The notes below the pieces were generated by a model that searched no databases, was not told the DNA's origin, and saw nothing but the letters and a program-made list of their open reading frames with translations. Shown piece after piece: positions 1 through 15,300 of a DNA stretch of 64,000 nt. The translations under genes and the position numbers were made by a program. The stretch spans positions 374,727-438,726 of the forward strand of contig NW_002476569.1 in assembly GCF_000189635.1 (NCBI RefSeq), in the 5' to 3' direction. How positions within the stretch are numbered: position 1 is the stretch's first letter; each line of letters opens with the position of its first letter. This DNA is from Tetrahymena thermophila SB210 (taxonomy: Eukaryota > Ciliophora > Oligohymenophorea > Hymenostomatida > Tetrahymenidae).

Positions 1-3000
1 TTAGCTGATGAACCTGGTAAACCTGTAATGCTAATATTATCAAATTTGAAAGCTTTGAGCAGAGGATCATATTTTGCGAAAATATTTTCACTGACTGAAT
101 ATGAGGATAAATCTTTGGTTTTTTGATCAATATTAACATCTATTTAAAAGGTGTTGTAATCTTCTGATGTAATAGGATAAACTATCTCACTTTTATTGTT
201 TAGCAATACAAATTAAATGTCAGATAAATTAGCTCCGCTCCTAAAATTATTGATAACAATATGATCTTTATCTACAACACCGTTATTAAGCTGCAAAAAT
301 GAATCAATATTGCTAACTCTCAGCTATGAAGGATAAGAAACTTCGTCACTTCCGTAAATTTAGCCAACATTACTTGAAAGAACGTTATTTTTTTATGTGT
401 CAACAGATAAATTCTACTAATAAATTCCACCTCCAATACCTGCTTTATTATTAATAATTTTCGAGTTAGTCATTTAGACACTTTATTGAGCAGAATTTAA
501 TATTTCAGAACTTATGTACATAGCACCACCTCTTACATTGCATTCGTTTCCGTTAAAAGTAGTTTGATCCAAGTTAAGAGAAAATTTCTATTTTATTTAA
601 AAGTTATTTATTTTTTTTAAAATAAAGGAAAAATAAAATGCTTACATCATTTTAAAGAGCAGTCAAATAAATTGCTCCCCCATCACTTTAAGAATTACAG
701 TTTAAAAATTAAGTATTTGATATTTGATTTGTGTTATTTATTCCTTAGATAAATAAAGCGCCTCCAAAAGTTGACTATTTTTAAAAATAGTTATTTTTTA
801 TTTATTTATCCACAAAATAAACAAATTTTAGTAAAATAAATTATATTTAAATGGAATTTTTTAAAATATCAAAATTTAAAGTAATTTACTTGAATTTGTT
901 AGAAAACTGTGTTTTCAATATTTAGAGTTCCTTAAGAAACCTAAAATGCTCCACCATTACAGTTAGTATTGCATTATATATTAGAGAAAAGACTTCCTTG
1001 ATATACTTTAATTATAGATTAAGTTGTAACTATCAAAGATGAAGAAATTGCCTAAGGTGTTTGATATATATCTTACTAAATCAATCTACTTTAAGAGAAC
1101 TTTTAGCTAACATTTTGGACAGTTAATTAAGAAAAATCTAATTAGCTTTAGCTTGAATAAATCATACTTGTTGTAAATGTTGAGTTCAGTATTTAACTAT
1201 TGCTTATTTTTACAGATGAGTTTTAAGAATTAATTAACAATGGGAATGTAGCAGATTGAGACTCAATATAAATGTTAGTAATATTACATTTATTTATTAC
1301 TAAATTTGAATTTAGTAAATTAACAAGTGTTGACTATTATGGATTTTTTGCTCTGTTGATAAACTAGCTATGAGCCATTGAGTTTGAACTAAAATCTTCT
1401 GATAGAATTTAGTTTATATTTTAAAATTATATTCCTGCATTATTTACATCAATAAAGTAGCTATCTGCTATTCCTTTTACATTTTTAATATATCCTCCTT
1501 AAAACGAGATAGTATTCTACTAATTAACTTGCTGCTCTGCGTATTTTCTATTTAATAAAATTTTGTTAGTTAAATGAAATTATTGTAATAAATTTAACAA
1601 ATTTAATTTGAAAAAACAGCTTAATATTTATTTTATAAATACAATTTATATTTTCAAAATAAAAACCTTTATAGCTATTTTAGATTTTCATTACTTGATA
1701 AAATTAATAGTTGTGTTAATAATAATATTAATAATATTTACTGTGATGCAATAGTAGAAGCACTGCCAAATAGAGTATATATATTACTGAATTGACAATT
1801 TTGGCAATTCATCTAAAGGATTTAGCCTCCATCATCAATAAACACAGCTCCACCATCTAATGAAGCATACCCTTCGCTAAACATAGTATTAGTAAAATTA
1901 AGGTAGAATATTTCACCAAAAGAGACTAAATATAGAAATGCTCCTTTAGATGCTGTGGCCTTTGTGAAATTAGTTTTCATTATAGTTATATTTTAGGCCT
2001 TTGCATTAATCATGCTTCCTTGAGAATTGAACAAAGACAAAGAATTATCGTTAGTAAATGTAGAGTTATTAAATGAAACATTGTCTATTGTTAATGTATA
2101 GGTTTAAATGTAGGCAAATCCATATAGAGAGTTACTGTATGAATTTTAAAATTGGCTATTTTTAATAGTTATAGAACCAACATAGTTCAAAATATATAGT
2201 GCTGTACTAGAGAAGGTTAAAGTGTATTGGATACTCTTCAAAAATATGTTTTAAAATGTACAATTATCTAAAACTACTTGGATATCATAACCGCTGACAA
2301 TATACAAAGGTATAGCTTCTGTATTTACACTATTTTAATATAGTTATAAGTCACTAAACATACCATTTGTAATTGTTAAGTTTGCTTGTTAGACTTCACT
2401 ATTTTGAATTTTTATTAAATTAGAATCTTAAGATTTTTTCTTAGTGACTTAAATTTAATTAAAGTTGGCCTATTATATTTCCTTCATTTATAGACATCCT
2501 GCTGTAATTTTACTGGGAATTTTAGCAAGATATTCGTCATCATTTTAGCAATAAAATGTATCTATTTAAATCGAATTAGCATTTTCTATTAATCCAAGTT
2601 AAATGTCAAAATGATCAGTTAGATTAGTATTTTAAATTTATATTTTGGCAATTTTGCTAGTCTAAAAATATTAGGCTGTATTTAAATCTTCACTACTTTA
2701 TTAGAATAGATGATTATTTACAAACGAAACACCATTTAAATCCAGTTCATGAGAAGGAGATGCTTTCATAGAATAAAAAGCATCAAAAAATATGTAGGTA
2801 GTTCTTGCCTAAAAAACATTATTTTAAACAATTACGTTGCTAAATGAAAAAACTTAATTGGCTTGAGTTAGAGTTGTAACTGTAGAAAAGAATGATTTTT
2901 TACAAAAGGTGTTACCACTTACAAGCATGTTATTAACTGTGTACTGTCCTGCAGAGAAAAGTACTGAAATGATATTGTCATCTTAATTTGCGTTATCTGA

Positions 3001-6000
3001 GCAACTATTACCCGATAGGGTAATATTTTAAATGTTAACTTGGATATCAGATTATTACTATAAATAGCTAAATGATTGTCCCAAAGTTGAATTAATTATG
3101 GAAACATTAAATAATTATATCTATTATATATAATTAAAAAAATGTGATATTTTAGATGAATAATTATTTGTAGAAATTACTTGAGTAGAGTTAAAAGTAT
3201 TAATAACTGACTAATGATTTGTGAAATCTTCTTCCACTATTTCGTATTTCAAAATAGTTAACTAAGTTTATTCAACAAAGATCGATTGACAGCTTTTAGG
3301 GATGGAGGTTGACAATAAAGTAAATTACTAGATATTATTAATGAATACTCCTTGTTAAATATTTTAAAATATTAATCCACAATTATTTTATTCTGTGTCT
3401 AATCCATAATAAATTATAATATCTTAGATATTTATTTAATAGTAATTCTACAAATTTAGTGTGTTTTAATATTCTAAACTTGCATAAGTCCCAGGCTAGC
3501 TGCTTTAGAAGGTCAATTAAATGATTTTGTTGAAGTCAAAATTCATCAAGTTAGGATTTAAATTCAATAAGAAGCCAGGTTGTATAACAATATTTACACT
3601 CATATCTGAAACTCCATTTACCATTTATTTGTAATATTGTGCCTTTTTTCATATTTAAAAGATTATCTTTAATTTTTTAATCTTTAATTAATTGTATCAA
3701 TATATTAAAAAAAAAAGTAATAAGCTAATAAATGAAAATAAATAATTACTTTGATCATAGCAGTAAGAAAATTATCGGAAGTAGTAAATGGTTTATTCGT
3801 AGTACCTATTCCATAGACACCACTTTAATCATATTTATTAGTAGCCTAAAAGCTATAAGATTGTGTACACTAAGTGCATAGCTTTGAATCTGACAAGCAG
3901 TCTTAAATTGAATAGAATAAATTACTAAGACCAAACTATACCCAAATAGTGTAATCATTTAGCATTTCAATGAAAATAATTTTATCTTATACTTTCTTTG
4001 ACTGTAGCTACAAAAAGAAGTCAAATTGCAAAGATGTTGTGTTGAATTTGTAAATAAGAGCTATACCCTAATTTTAATCACCTATAGCTACCAACTATGG
4101 CTAAGAAAATGCTCTTAAAGCTAATGGTTAACTACTTAACTTAGAGAGGAGTTAATAGCTTCCTGTTGCCAAGTTAAAAGAATATACATTATTATTAGAA
4201 CAAGAAATAATCAAATATTTGCTATTTTAATAGTAAAAGACTTCTCCAATTACAGAATTAGTACAAATGCCTTTGATTTTTAAAATTATTAATTATTTAA
4301 TACTTTTCAAATAAATTTTAAGATTAAGAAATTAATAGCTAAAATAGTTAAAAAATAATATTAAAAAATAAATATATTTAAATGATTAAAGTAAGGTAAA
4401 TAAAATTAATTAATTAAGATAAATTAAAAATAAAAAATATTAACATGTATTTTATGTATTTAAAGAATAATTTATTTTAAATTATAAATGATTTAATAAA
4501 TAAATAAATAAATAAAATATTTTTTACTGAAATTTATTGAAGACTTAAAGGGTATGGTTGGTTAACTCAAATCCCATGTATAGATAGTACCTGCATTATC
4601 AACTCCTATTAGCTCTTAGTTATTTGCATTCTGTAAGGAAGATATTGCAAAGGCTGTTTATATAGATGTTACATCAGTTTGATTTGACGTTAGATTATAT
4701 CTTTCTGTTGTTGACAAACAATTTATGAGTTGGAAAAGATAGTTTTCTGTTTTTGCTTTATGAGGAAATGCTACTGCGACCCAAACTTTACCATTTAAAA
4801 AGTAAGGGTCTAAATTTAAATTAACATTATACCATTATAATCCGAATGAAGATGTTATATTAGATGTCTATTTTTAATAGCAACAAATTAGAAAAGTCAA
4901 ATAAATAAATAAAATAATTCTTACATATTCGTGTTAGTTTAATGGATATATAGGGAAAATCAAAGCTAAACTTTATGTTTAACCATTCACAACTGTGCTT
5001 GCTTTGACAAAATACCAATCGAAGATATTTTTTATTTAATAGAAGGTGCTAAAAGTTTAAAGGTGACCAATACTTAATGTAGGTTTTTATGTATTTACAT
5101 TATACATACCAAAATTTCCTCTATCATAAAGCAATAACACGTTATTATCAAGGAGAATAAATCTATCCGTTTATCCTTATTATTATCTGATAAATCTTCT
5201 GCAATAATTATTTCCATAAACATCTATTTAATGTATTCAATTTTAATAAATTTAAGTTTAAAAATTAACTTACATAAGTTATAGGAGAACTAAAATGTTT
5301 AATAGTTAAAAATAGTAATATAATACAAAGAAGAAATAAAGAACACTGTATTTTCTTCTATTTTGTACCATCTATAATAGCTTTTAACATCATTCCACCC
5401 ATAATTCGTAATATATGCAGAAGAAAAATCACTGTTGAATGATACATAAGCATAGTATATATACTGTTCTTCTCCTACCCATAAGCAAGGGTAAGGAAGT
5501 CCATTGTAATTAAAGTAAACGAACTCAATGTTAGTAAGTACATCAAGAAACTAATAGTTATATAATGCTAATTTATATAAGATGAGAGTTGATAAATGAA
5601 ATTCATAATAAATATTAATTCAATTTGTAATAAGTAAATTACATGTTTTAAATAGAGTTTTGTAAAGACCTTATTTTGCGTCAATTATTTTAACTGCAGT
5701 AATTTCTAGGTATTTTCCTGCCATAAATAAAATATCTTCAGTTGGATGCTTTGTGAAAGATTTATATCCATCTTTTTCAGCATAAACTAAGGCTTTTAAA
5801 ATATATAAATAATATTGTTTATTTAGTTATTAAGTTCTACTTTCATAAATAGAAAGCAAAAAAATAAATAATTAGATAGATATTATAATAATATTTACAA
5901 TCTTAGATATACCCATAGAAGGTATAGTTCAATTATTTAAGGTCTATTCCCCAAGCTATAACACCCATATCGTTAGTGGTCACGATTATATTATCACCAT

Positions 6001-6688
6001 TTTTAAGTGTATAAAGATCAGAATAATATTGATATAGCCATTAATTATCAGGAAAGACTAACAATTATGATGTATTATCCATCAATAAGACAACTTGTTG
6101 CTAAATAAAATCAAATATTTATAATTGATTAAAATAGTTAGTAATAAGTATATAGTTAGTTCCTTTTATAAATTGAATTGTCATAAGATTTGGAATAGAA
6201 AAAGAACTCAAAGCCTTCAAAGTATAAGGGTCTGCAAAGATGAGGTTGTCATAATTCGAAATGACAATTTAATCAATCTAAGAGTTGTAAAGCATTTCTA
6301 TTATCACATAGTCGGCTTTTTTTTAATTAACATAATAAGAAATAAAAATTTTAATAATATCCATTTACGCTTGATAACATTGATAATTTCACCAGAAGAG
6401 GAGGACATATCGTTATAATATACTATACTCGAATCTTAATTTTACTAAAATATTGTATTTATAACCAGCACATTAGTTTGAGGTATTCTTAGGTAATTCT
6501 TTACCACAAACCCTTAATACTTCTAAGGATCTATTATTTTTTAAAAAATTAATATTCAACAAAAAGACATTTACTGGACGATATAAATTACTTTCATATG
6601 TCTGTAAAAGGGGACACTGACCACAAAATATGAAATTAATGAGAGTGATCAAACTTAATAAGAAGCTATTTATCTTGCTGAAGTTCAT
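1..6688 (-). CDS. Gene A: giant surface protein (propeller-like plus beta-helix), 5' part, runs off the left edge
   Basis: Ciliate-code gene with 12 traced exons: 6592-6688, 6369-6530, 5899-6315, 5643-5792, 5274-5567, 4925-5223, 4528-4867, 3750-4270, 1742-3642, 890-1547, 646-774 and <1-587. Frames join without a TGA for about 1850 codons. The start at 6688 gives a hydrophobic signal peptide (residues 1-22, then CGQCP). Residues about 25-720 hold repeated WD/quinoprotein-like blades, for example GVDNAGTIYTWDL near 4580. A short CTQC segment follows. Then comes a long Asn/Ser-rich parallel beta-helix (pectin-lyase or Pmp-like) with GGA/GGG turns, e.g. DGGAVFIDDGG near 1840, SDGGAIYL near 670 and GIGGGIY near 430. 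By comparison with gene B a Cys-rich module and membrane helices should follow beyond base 1. It is a paralogue of B with the same order of early introns. Secretory surface location is supported; ligand and function are unknown. Confidence 0.88.
4497..4516. repeat. (TAAA)5 microsatellite inside an intron of gene A
   Basis: Five uninterrupted TAAA units lie within the 257-nt intron 4271-4527 of gene A. It is a simple-sequence tract of the kind common in this AT-rich DNA, and no function is suggested. Confidence 0.85.
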
Positions 6689-9388
6689 TTTCTTAATACT
6701 AATAATTAATATGTGTTTATCTCTTTTTTTAATTAATTAAAACTTATGTAATTTTACAAAGTATTGATCCTATTTATCTATCTCTTATTTCGTTTTTGTG
6801 ATTAACTAATTAATATTTTTGATGTTTTCTATTTTAGAAAAAATCTATACTACCTAATTCTTACTTTTTTTGATTGATTTTTCAATCGATTGATGAAATA
6901 ACTCATAATTTAAAAAAATTAGATTGCTTTTTGTTTTTGGATTCAAGCATAGTTTTTATCAACAAAGATATCTTTTTTGTCCAATTCTTTTGATTGCTTA
7001 TAAAAATTAACGCACTATCTTAATTATTTAAAAATCATCGATCGAAAAGAAAATTTGAACACTTATAAAGATTATCTTGTTCATGTACCTATCAAATATT
7101 ACATATTTAATTAGATATTTAGAATAGTTTCTAAAAATTGAAAGTAATTATTTATAATAAACAGCCCATTTTCTATCTAAAATAATATTTTAGAGAAATA
7201 TAAAATTTTATTTTATAATTATTTCTTTCTTTAGTACTAGTAAATTGAAAGATAAATAGCTATAATGTTTTTAATTTTATTTTTAATTATTTAAAATAAC
7301 TGAAAAATTTATATTATGTTAATGAAAATGACATAATTGATTATATAAATTTTTAGTTTAGCAATGTAATAATATTCATATTTTAATATATTTCAAATAA
7401 TATAAAGGAAAACATACTTTTTACTTAATTATAATAGAATTAAATATATATTAAATTTATTTTATTGTGTTAAAGTTAAATATTTGTTAAGTTTATTTTA
7501 TCGCTAAACTAACTCAAGATATCTTACATATTTAAATTTAAAAATGGAATTTATACTAATTTTATAATTTAATCATATTATTAAAATCAGTTAAGTCATA
7601 GTTGTATATTGCTTGGATTACTGTAATTATATTTATTTATTTCTAAAAAGCCAATTAATTAATAAATAAACAAATATTAAGAGATATTATTATTTTTATG
7701 TTTAAACTGGATTTGCTTGATTATTGATTTATTAATGAAAAACTCGCTTTGAGTTTGTGATTAATCTTCAGAATTTATTAAATTAGATTGATATAGATAG
7801 ATATTATTTTTTCTTAACCAGTTATTCGTTTTTCTCCTTAATTTATGATAACAAGTGAATTTTTTTTAATTTTGATTACAGAAATTAAAATTTACAACAA
7901 AATACAGATAGTCCAGAAATCTATATCAATGGTATTTTGATCAAAATTTAAATTTTTGTTTTAAAAATTACAAAACCTTATATTTTTATCTTAGAAGGTT
8001 AGTGCTTATTTATTTTATGAACAATTAAATTGTTATTTTTGAATATTGCTTACTTAAACGCAATAAATAAATATTTACTATATTTAATTAAATAAAATCA
8101 TTTCCAAAATTAGCTTAATAAATTTATAATTTTAATTTAACTTATGGTAAAAATAAAAAAATTTCTTTCTGAATTCACATTTTATAAAGTTGTTTTTTGG
8201 AAAAAGTTATGTAAATTATATTTTCATTTAAATTAAAACGAATGTCTTAAATAATTATATATTTCTAGCTATAAATGTATTCATCTAAATGAATAAAAAA
8301 CTTAAAAAATATAATCATATATTAATCAAATTTATATTAAAAAAACACAAATAAGGTAAAGGTTCATATATTAAGACCGGTTTTAAAAATATATTCATTA
8401 TTTCAAATTAGTTACACCAAAATAATAAAAAAGCAAAAATATATTTATTTTTATTTCTTTATTAATATTTTGCTTTTTCAAAAATATCTTTCTTCTATTC
8501 ATCTAAATATTTTGAATAGTTATTTTATGTTTGCATCGCATATAATTTTGTGATTTAAATACTAAATTTAGAAAGTTTTTTTAAAGTTTATTAAGAGTTT
8601 TCTTAATATTTACAAATTATTTACTATTTAATTTGGTTAAAATATGATTTTATTAATTAAATGAATAACTGAACATCGCTTCATTTAAGTTAATTAATAA
8701 TAAACTAAAATATTTATTTATAAAATAAATTTATCTCTTGTTTTTTTAATACCAGCCTTTGTTAATAAATTTGAGTATTTTTTGTATCTAATATATAGTT
8801 TTAGATTACTAAGCAAATGTTATAAATAGATAATGTAAGGGTTCAGCTATTTGTTTGAATTATTATTTTTTAATAATGAAATATAATTAACATTAAGTTT
8901 TTTAAAATAAATTATTTTAACCTATAAATACATATTTTTGCTTTTATTCTTACATTTTATAGTAAAGAATTACTAATTGATTTAAAATTAATTACATTTT
9001 CTTTCATTTATTGACTATTTTATCAATCATGTTTACTTTACATTTTGATTGAGCTTTTTGTGCTTTTCAATACAAATTTTTTTAATTTGTTACCTTTTAC
9101 TATTTTTTTTTTATGAGGAGATACTTTTTTCTTATATTTTATGAGTTTTTTTATTTAAAAACTAAAATATTATTTTGCTTAAATTAGATAATTAATATTT
9201 ATTTTTTAACAACTTAACTATTTCTTTATTTCTTTACAAAAAATAATTAATCTAAAAAATATTTTTTCAAAAAAAGTAATATTTTTAAATAAATAAAATT
9301 AAGATGAATTTTCTTTTAAAAAAACTTAACATATTTATTTATAATTAATTTTTGTATGCAATTTATGGATTTATATATCACAATAAGC
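6689..9388. other. Gene-free stretch between genes A and B
   Basis: About 2.7 kb of extremely AT-rich sequence with many homopolymer runs and no long frame that reads like protein in the ciliate code. It should contain the 5' region of gene A (right of 6688) and the 3' UTR of gene B (left of 9389). I saw no tRNA-like or strongly structured element. Confidence 0.6.
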
Positions 9389-12300
9389 TCAATTAGATTA
9401 AGAATTTTCTTTAACTTTGTACTGTAATGGCTCTTCAGTATGATGAATGCTAACTGAATTCTTTTCCTTGCTTTCTCTTTGCAAATTCTGCTATTTATTA
9501 AAAGTATTCTATTCGTTTACAATGGAGTTTTTAGGAAAATTAGCTTATTCTAAGTTTTAAATATAGTCTTTGAAATCCATAATTCCAGCTTTTTATAAAA
9601 AATAATTTTAAAATAATTTATTTCAAGAAATATTTTACATTAAATTTCATCTTTTTCTTCTTTATTTCCAATTGCATCACTTTACATTAATGAATTATGT
9701 TTTTCATCGCTAGTGAAAATATGAGTATTTAATTTCAAATCAGTATTTGCTCTTTCAGTAGGAATATCGCCCATAATCTATTAAGGACTTAAACTGAGCT
9801 ATTATACCATTTATTTTTACTAACACTCCAATATTATATTTGGGCTACAAATCATACTTGCAGTATATTATTTGAGACCAACAAAAGTTGCATTATCAGA
9901 CAGCTTTAAATCTTTATTAATTTATTCTAAAGCATTCGACTGTTAAGGACTAAAAAGCAGTAGCTGTTTATCATCTTGTGTGGTTCTTAAGCTTTAATAA
10001 TCTAATTTATCAAATTTTAAAAATAAATTTAAATTTTAAATATAAAATATTTTACCTTTCATTAGTTTTAGAGTTAAAAATAACTTGTCTCTTTATGACC
10101 TATCTACTGTTGTCAGCTTTTTAAATATTCCACTTAATTTTTACTTTAGAGCAGGATTTATTTCAGAAGCTCTCTTCTTTCCAAATTTCTATAAGCATCT
10201 TTATATAACTGGATACTTAGATTCTAGTTTTTATAATTTACTTAGCAATAAATCTTTCTTTACTTAGATTATTCTGTAAATAATCTGCATTAAAAACAAA
10301 ATATTAAGTAAAATAACTATTATAAAACATCCAATTTAGAAATATATATAAGGGTTGTTATAAATAAATCCACAAAGAAGCATAGTATATGCACAGACTC
10401 TGGTAGAATTTCTATCTATTTAATTGAGCTAATCTAAAGAATATGGATTTACTCTAGTAGAAAGTACTCCATAAAATACAATTATCAAGTAAATTAGCAC
10501 AGCTTTGACATTTATGGCTTAGGAGTAAAAATTTAGTACCAAAATAATTGATATTTTTTGTATTATCTTTATAAATTCCCAATAATAAGCAGTTTCTTTG
10601 TACTCTTAATATAAAAATCCATATTTAAAATTAGTTTAAATATAGTTAAGACCAAATCTCTTTTTGTAAACATAAAGCTACCTAAATAAGAAGAGAGGCA
10701 ATATGATAACAAAAAATATGAGCAAAGGTAACACTAAGTATAAGCTAAATTTTATATACTGATCATCGTAGCATTCATAATTCATGTTTGCTAATATATA
10801 TTAAGTATTACCTACAGTTCTGCAAGAAAGAAGACTTATCATCTGAGAAACTAAATCAGGCTAGAGGTAGATGAATAAAAATATAAAAGTAGTGTAAATG
10901 TAATATTTATAAAATTTCTTCATTTTATGAATACACTTTTAACTTATAACTTCGACAATGCTATATAGAATTATAATTCCAATTGGTGAAATAACAGAAA
11001 TGACCAACTTTAAATAAATTATAGGAATATTAGAGTGATAATCTCTTAGAAGGCAGTCAAAGTAATCAATTGAAGATTTTAAAGGATTTCCAAAGTAAGT
11101 AACTACTTCAATTATTTCTATTAGAATAAAAGTATAATTTTTAAATTATTAGCATTTTTCAATCAATAAATTCATTTTTTAAATAAATAATCTATAATGA
11201 AATTTATATTTTCATTTTTAAGCATAAAACTAATTAAAAAAAGATATTAAAAAATTTTATAATAATTTTTTTTACTTTTTTAAGATATTAAGGTATTGAT
11301 TAAATGAAAAAATAATAATTAAATAAAGATTTTTATTATTGATCGTAAAATCTGAGTTAATTTATTTTTTATTCAAACTAAAAAAATTTTTTACATTGTT
11401 GTACATTCAAATTGAATGTGACTGCTGCTGAAACGATTTAAACATAGTTTGTAAATATTTTAATGTATACTTTTGATCTCTATTAAAATAAGAACTTATT
11501 TTTGCTATTTTTTAAATTATAAGTTGAGTTTCCATAGAAGATATTAATAAGGACTCTTTGTTGTTAATTATTTTTATCACTACTGACTGTTAAAAAGACA
11601 GAAATCAATAACCAAAGTAAACTTAACAATAATTTCCAAAGATTTTCATTTTGACTTCTACACAACACACATTAGTATTTATCACTTCTTGTGTAGCTTT
11701 GCCCCCAATATTATCCTAAAATCTGTAAAATTAAAATTTAAAAATATTATTTTTATTTTTAATAAAATTTACATCACATTCTTCACACAGAGGTCCTATA
11801 TTTCCTTTAACACAAATATGATCTCCATAAGAAGGATTTACACAGTTTTCTTATCTATTTACACACAAAATTAACTTATCGGAGAATTCTTCTTCTCTCC
11901 AATAGCCAGTATTTACAGATATTATTCCATCTTAACAAGTTCCACCTTCTGGACAAGGATAGCATCCATTAAAATCAAGCGTATATTTTCCACCTTCGCA
12001 ACTTTAACATTCTTATAAAATATTAAATTTACTAATGATTTCACCATATTTACATTTTCTGAAATTAACTTAAATCAAAAAAGAATAGTCTTAGCTGTAA
12101 GTTTGTGTAGCCTCATTAAAAATTTTAATCGAATCAGATCTGAACTCAAAATAAGAATGAGAGTCTGGTATACCAGTCAGTTGAAGGTTCGAGAAATTAA
12201 ATAATTTATATTATTAGTCCATACTTACAGTTGTGTTACCTTTAACTTAATAGTGATCAGCTTATTAAGTCTTAGAGCTAACTTATACATAAGATTATAT

Positions 12301-15300
12301 TTATTATTACTCTTGTTGATAAATAGGTTTAGAGCTTTTGTCTCTTAGTTGAAATATAAAATTAGGAAGAGTGCCACCACTTTTAAAATCATCTAAAACA
12401 ATTATGTTTTTAACTTGATCATAATACTGTTTAAAATTATCTTAATTTGTCAAGTATAGTAGTGTAGGATAAGAAAACTGGTCATCTCCATATTAAATTG
12501 CACTGTTGCTTGTTAAAACAGATAAAGAATCGATAGAAGGTTTTATTCCTAAACTATAAATTCCCCCTCCTATATTTGCCTGATTTTACTTAATTACAGA
12601 GCTAACAAATTGTACTTATTATTTTTAAGAATTAGTTCCTGTTGATTTAATGGATATTGCACCTCCGTATCCAAGTTAGGCATTATTATAAGCGAATTAG
12701 CTTTGAGAAATTAAAAGCTTATAGATCTATATTATTTACATAATTGAATTTTTTTAAAATTAAATGCGAAATCAATAAACTTACATCATTCTAATTTGCT
12801 TATAAATAAACAGCTCCTCCATCATTTGTTGCTTTATTGTTTAAGAATTATGAATTTTCAATCAAATTATTATCAGAATTCAATCCAATCACTGAAATAG
12901 CTCCACCATAATTTGCCTTTTTAAATTATAATATTAGATTTTTAAAAATGAATAGATAATTTACTTAAGAGTTATCGATCTGACAGTCTTAAATTTAGAA
13001 CGATGAATAAATTAAAAATATCGCAGATCCATAGCAATTGTAATTACAAGTTATTTAATTAAAATTAGAATTCTAATTAATTTATAGAGTTGAGTTAGCT
13101 AATCTTATTAGAGAATTCTATTAAGTTATTTAGTTGGAGTTTTGAGAAGCTTATTCTAGAATTCTGCTTGGAGAATTTATTTAAAATAAATTTTGGAATC
13201 TAGTATTTTGTATTACTAATTTTCCTTGATCTAAATCGATAATGCTTTAAGTAAAGTTAGACTGGGTAATATTAGAGTTTTTTATTGTTATATTAGATAA
13301 TAATGAAGATATTAAAAGAGGTGAAGTAGATTCATTAATCTAATATATATTGTTAAAAAGGCATTCATCAATTGTTGTTATGCTATTTTAAACATTTATC
13401 AGAGCTGTTTGTTAAAGATTAATTTTTGAGGTGAATTAGCTTGGTATCTATTTTTAATCAATTTAGATTAAAACAAGACCTTCAGTAGTAATATTTGTAT
13501 ATGTTGGATTGATAAAAGCAGAGTATACTCCACCAAGTAAGTTAGTTATTATGATATTCTTAAAGTAAATCTAATTAAGCTAACCTTGCTAATCCTATGC
13601 ATAAGACCTAATAAAAATATCATAATTTTAATAATTTAAGAATAAAAATAAAATGATTTACTATAATGAAATAGCATATGATTAGTCAGAAAGTAGGTAA
13701 ACATCAGTGAAATTGCAATTTAACATTGTAAAATTTAGATTGATATTATTTGAATCTATAAAAAAGGCAGACCCGTCAATCAAAGAAATACCTTAAGAAA
13801 ATGAAGAGGAATTCATAGATATATTTAATTAAGTACTAAGAGGCTCTATGAATAAAAATGAACCTATGCTTGAGATAGATTATGAAAACTAGCTTCCATT
13901 TAATTGCAGATAGTTAGACTTTACTCTTACACACCCTCCTTATTGCTGGAACAGAGTTTTCTAGTCAGATAAATCATATGAAGATTAAGAGAATGTGCAA
14001 TTATTTATTTGAATATTATTGCTCTATGCATGAAGGAAATTGTAAACAGAATTTGATTTGGATCTTTTAAATTAGTTATTCAATAAAAATAAATCACCTA
14101 ATGGATTTATGACTTAAATAGCTGTGGTTGAAAAAGTTTAAGAGTTCAGTAATCCAGATAGCACATTATCGTGAAAATAAGATTAATCTAAAGTGACTTT
14201 AGAATAAGAAGTCGATGATATAAAAATAGGATTTACGTAGGAATTTACTTTACTCTATGTAAATTTTGAGTTAGAAATTTCTATTTCGGTCAATGAAATC
14301 AAGCTATCAAAGCTGTTTGAGTTCTAAACGCTTAATATTGAATTGTCTACAGCTTAGATGTTTATAGCATTTAATAGATTTAGATTAAAATTTTAAATAT
14401 CATTAAACTAGAGGCAGCCAGAATATTAATTAGTTTATCTATTTTACATAAAATTCTAATCATTTATGCAAGAAACATTGTAAATATCCACGTTTTGTGA
14501 TTAAGATATTGAAGAAAATGCAATTTCAAAGTGATTCTATAATGTTATATTAGATATTGTGATACTTTTTAACTTATTGACTTAGATAAGTTAAGTTGTA
14601 CTTAAATTATTTTCTGGTTACTATTGGTCATTTATATTAGGGTAATATTAATTTTAAGTTGCTGTTATGTTTTTCAAGACTAAAGTGTGCATAGGTTAGA
14701 GATTAAAGTAGTAAATAGCATTGAAGAGTAGATAAGAGTCACTTATATTAAATTTGTTATTTGCAATATAAATACTTTCAAATGAAAAGAATAAATTTTA
14801 TTAGCTCAAACTGCTTATAGTAGAAAATATCTTGTGATTACAGAACTGATTACCCACTATCTACATATTTGCTACTTGATACTGACTAGCTTAGAAAAGA
14901 GATCCAAGTATTGGATTGGAATAGTCTCCACAAATGCTATTGGTAATGTTTACTTGAGAGATAGTGACTTAAACATCGCTTATTTACCTCAAAATACTAA
15001 ATTAACTACCAAATGTACAATTTAACATCACAAAATTAGAAAATATAACCTAATTTATTGATAAATAAATCATATTTAAAACTAAAAATTAAAAAGAAAA
15101 TTTTAAATTAAATATTAGTGAAATAAAAAATAAAATTTTTCTTTAATCAACTTTTTACAAAAACATTAAAATATATTTTATGTATTTTTGATTTTCAAAA
15201 TATTTAAGATAAGCAAAGGTTCTAATCATATTTATTGAAAAACTATAAAAATAGCTACTAGCTACCTTGAAAATATTTTTTTAATTTATACAAAATATTC

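Noticed and set aside
6125-6418. 97-codon + strand frame
   Set aside because: Antisense to exons 2 and 3 of gene A, whose frame and splice sites are well supported.
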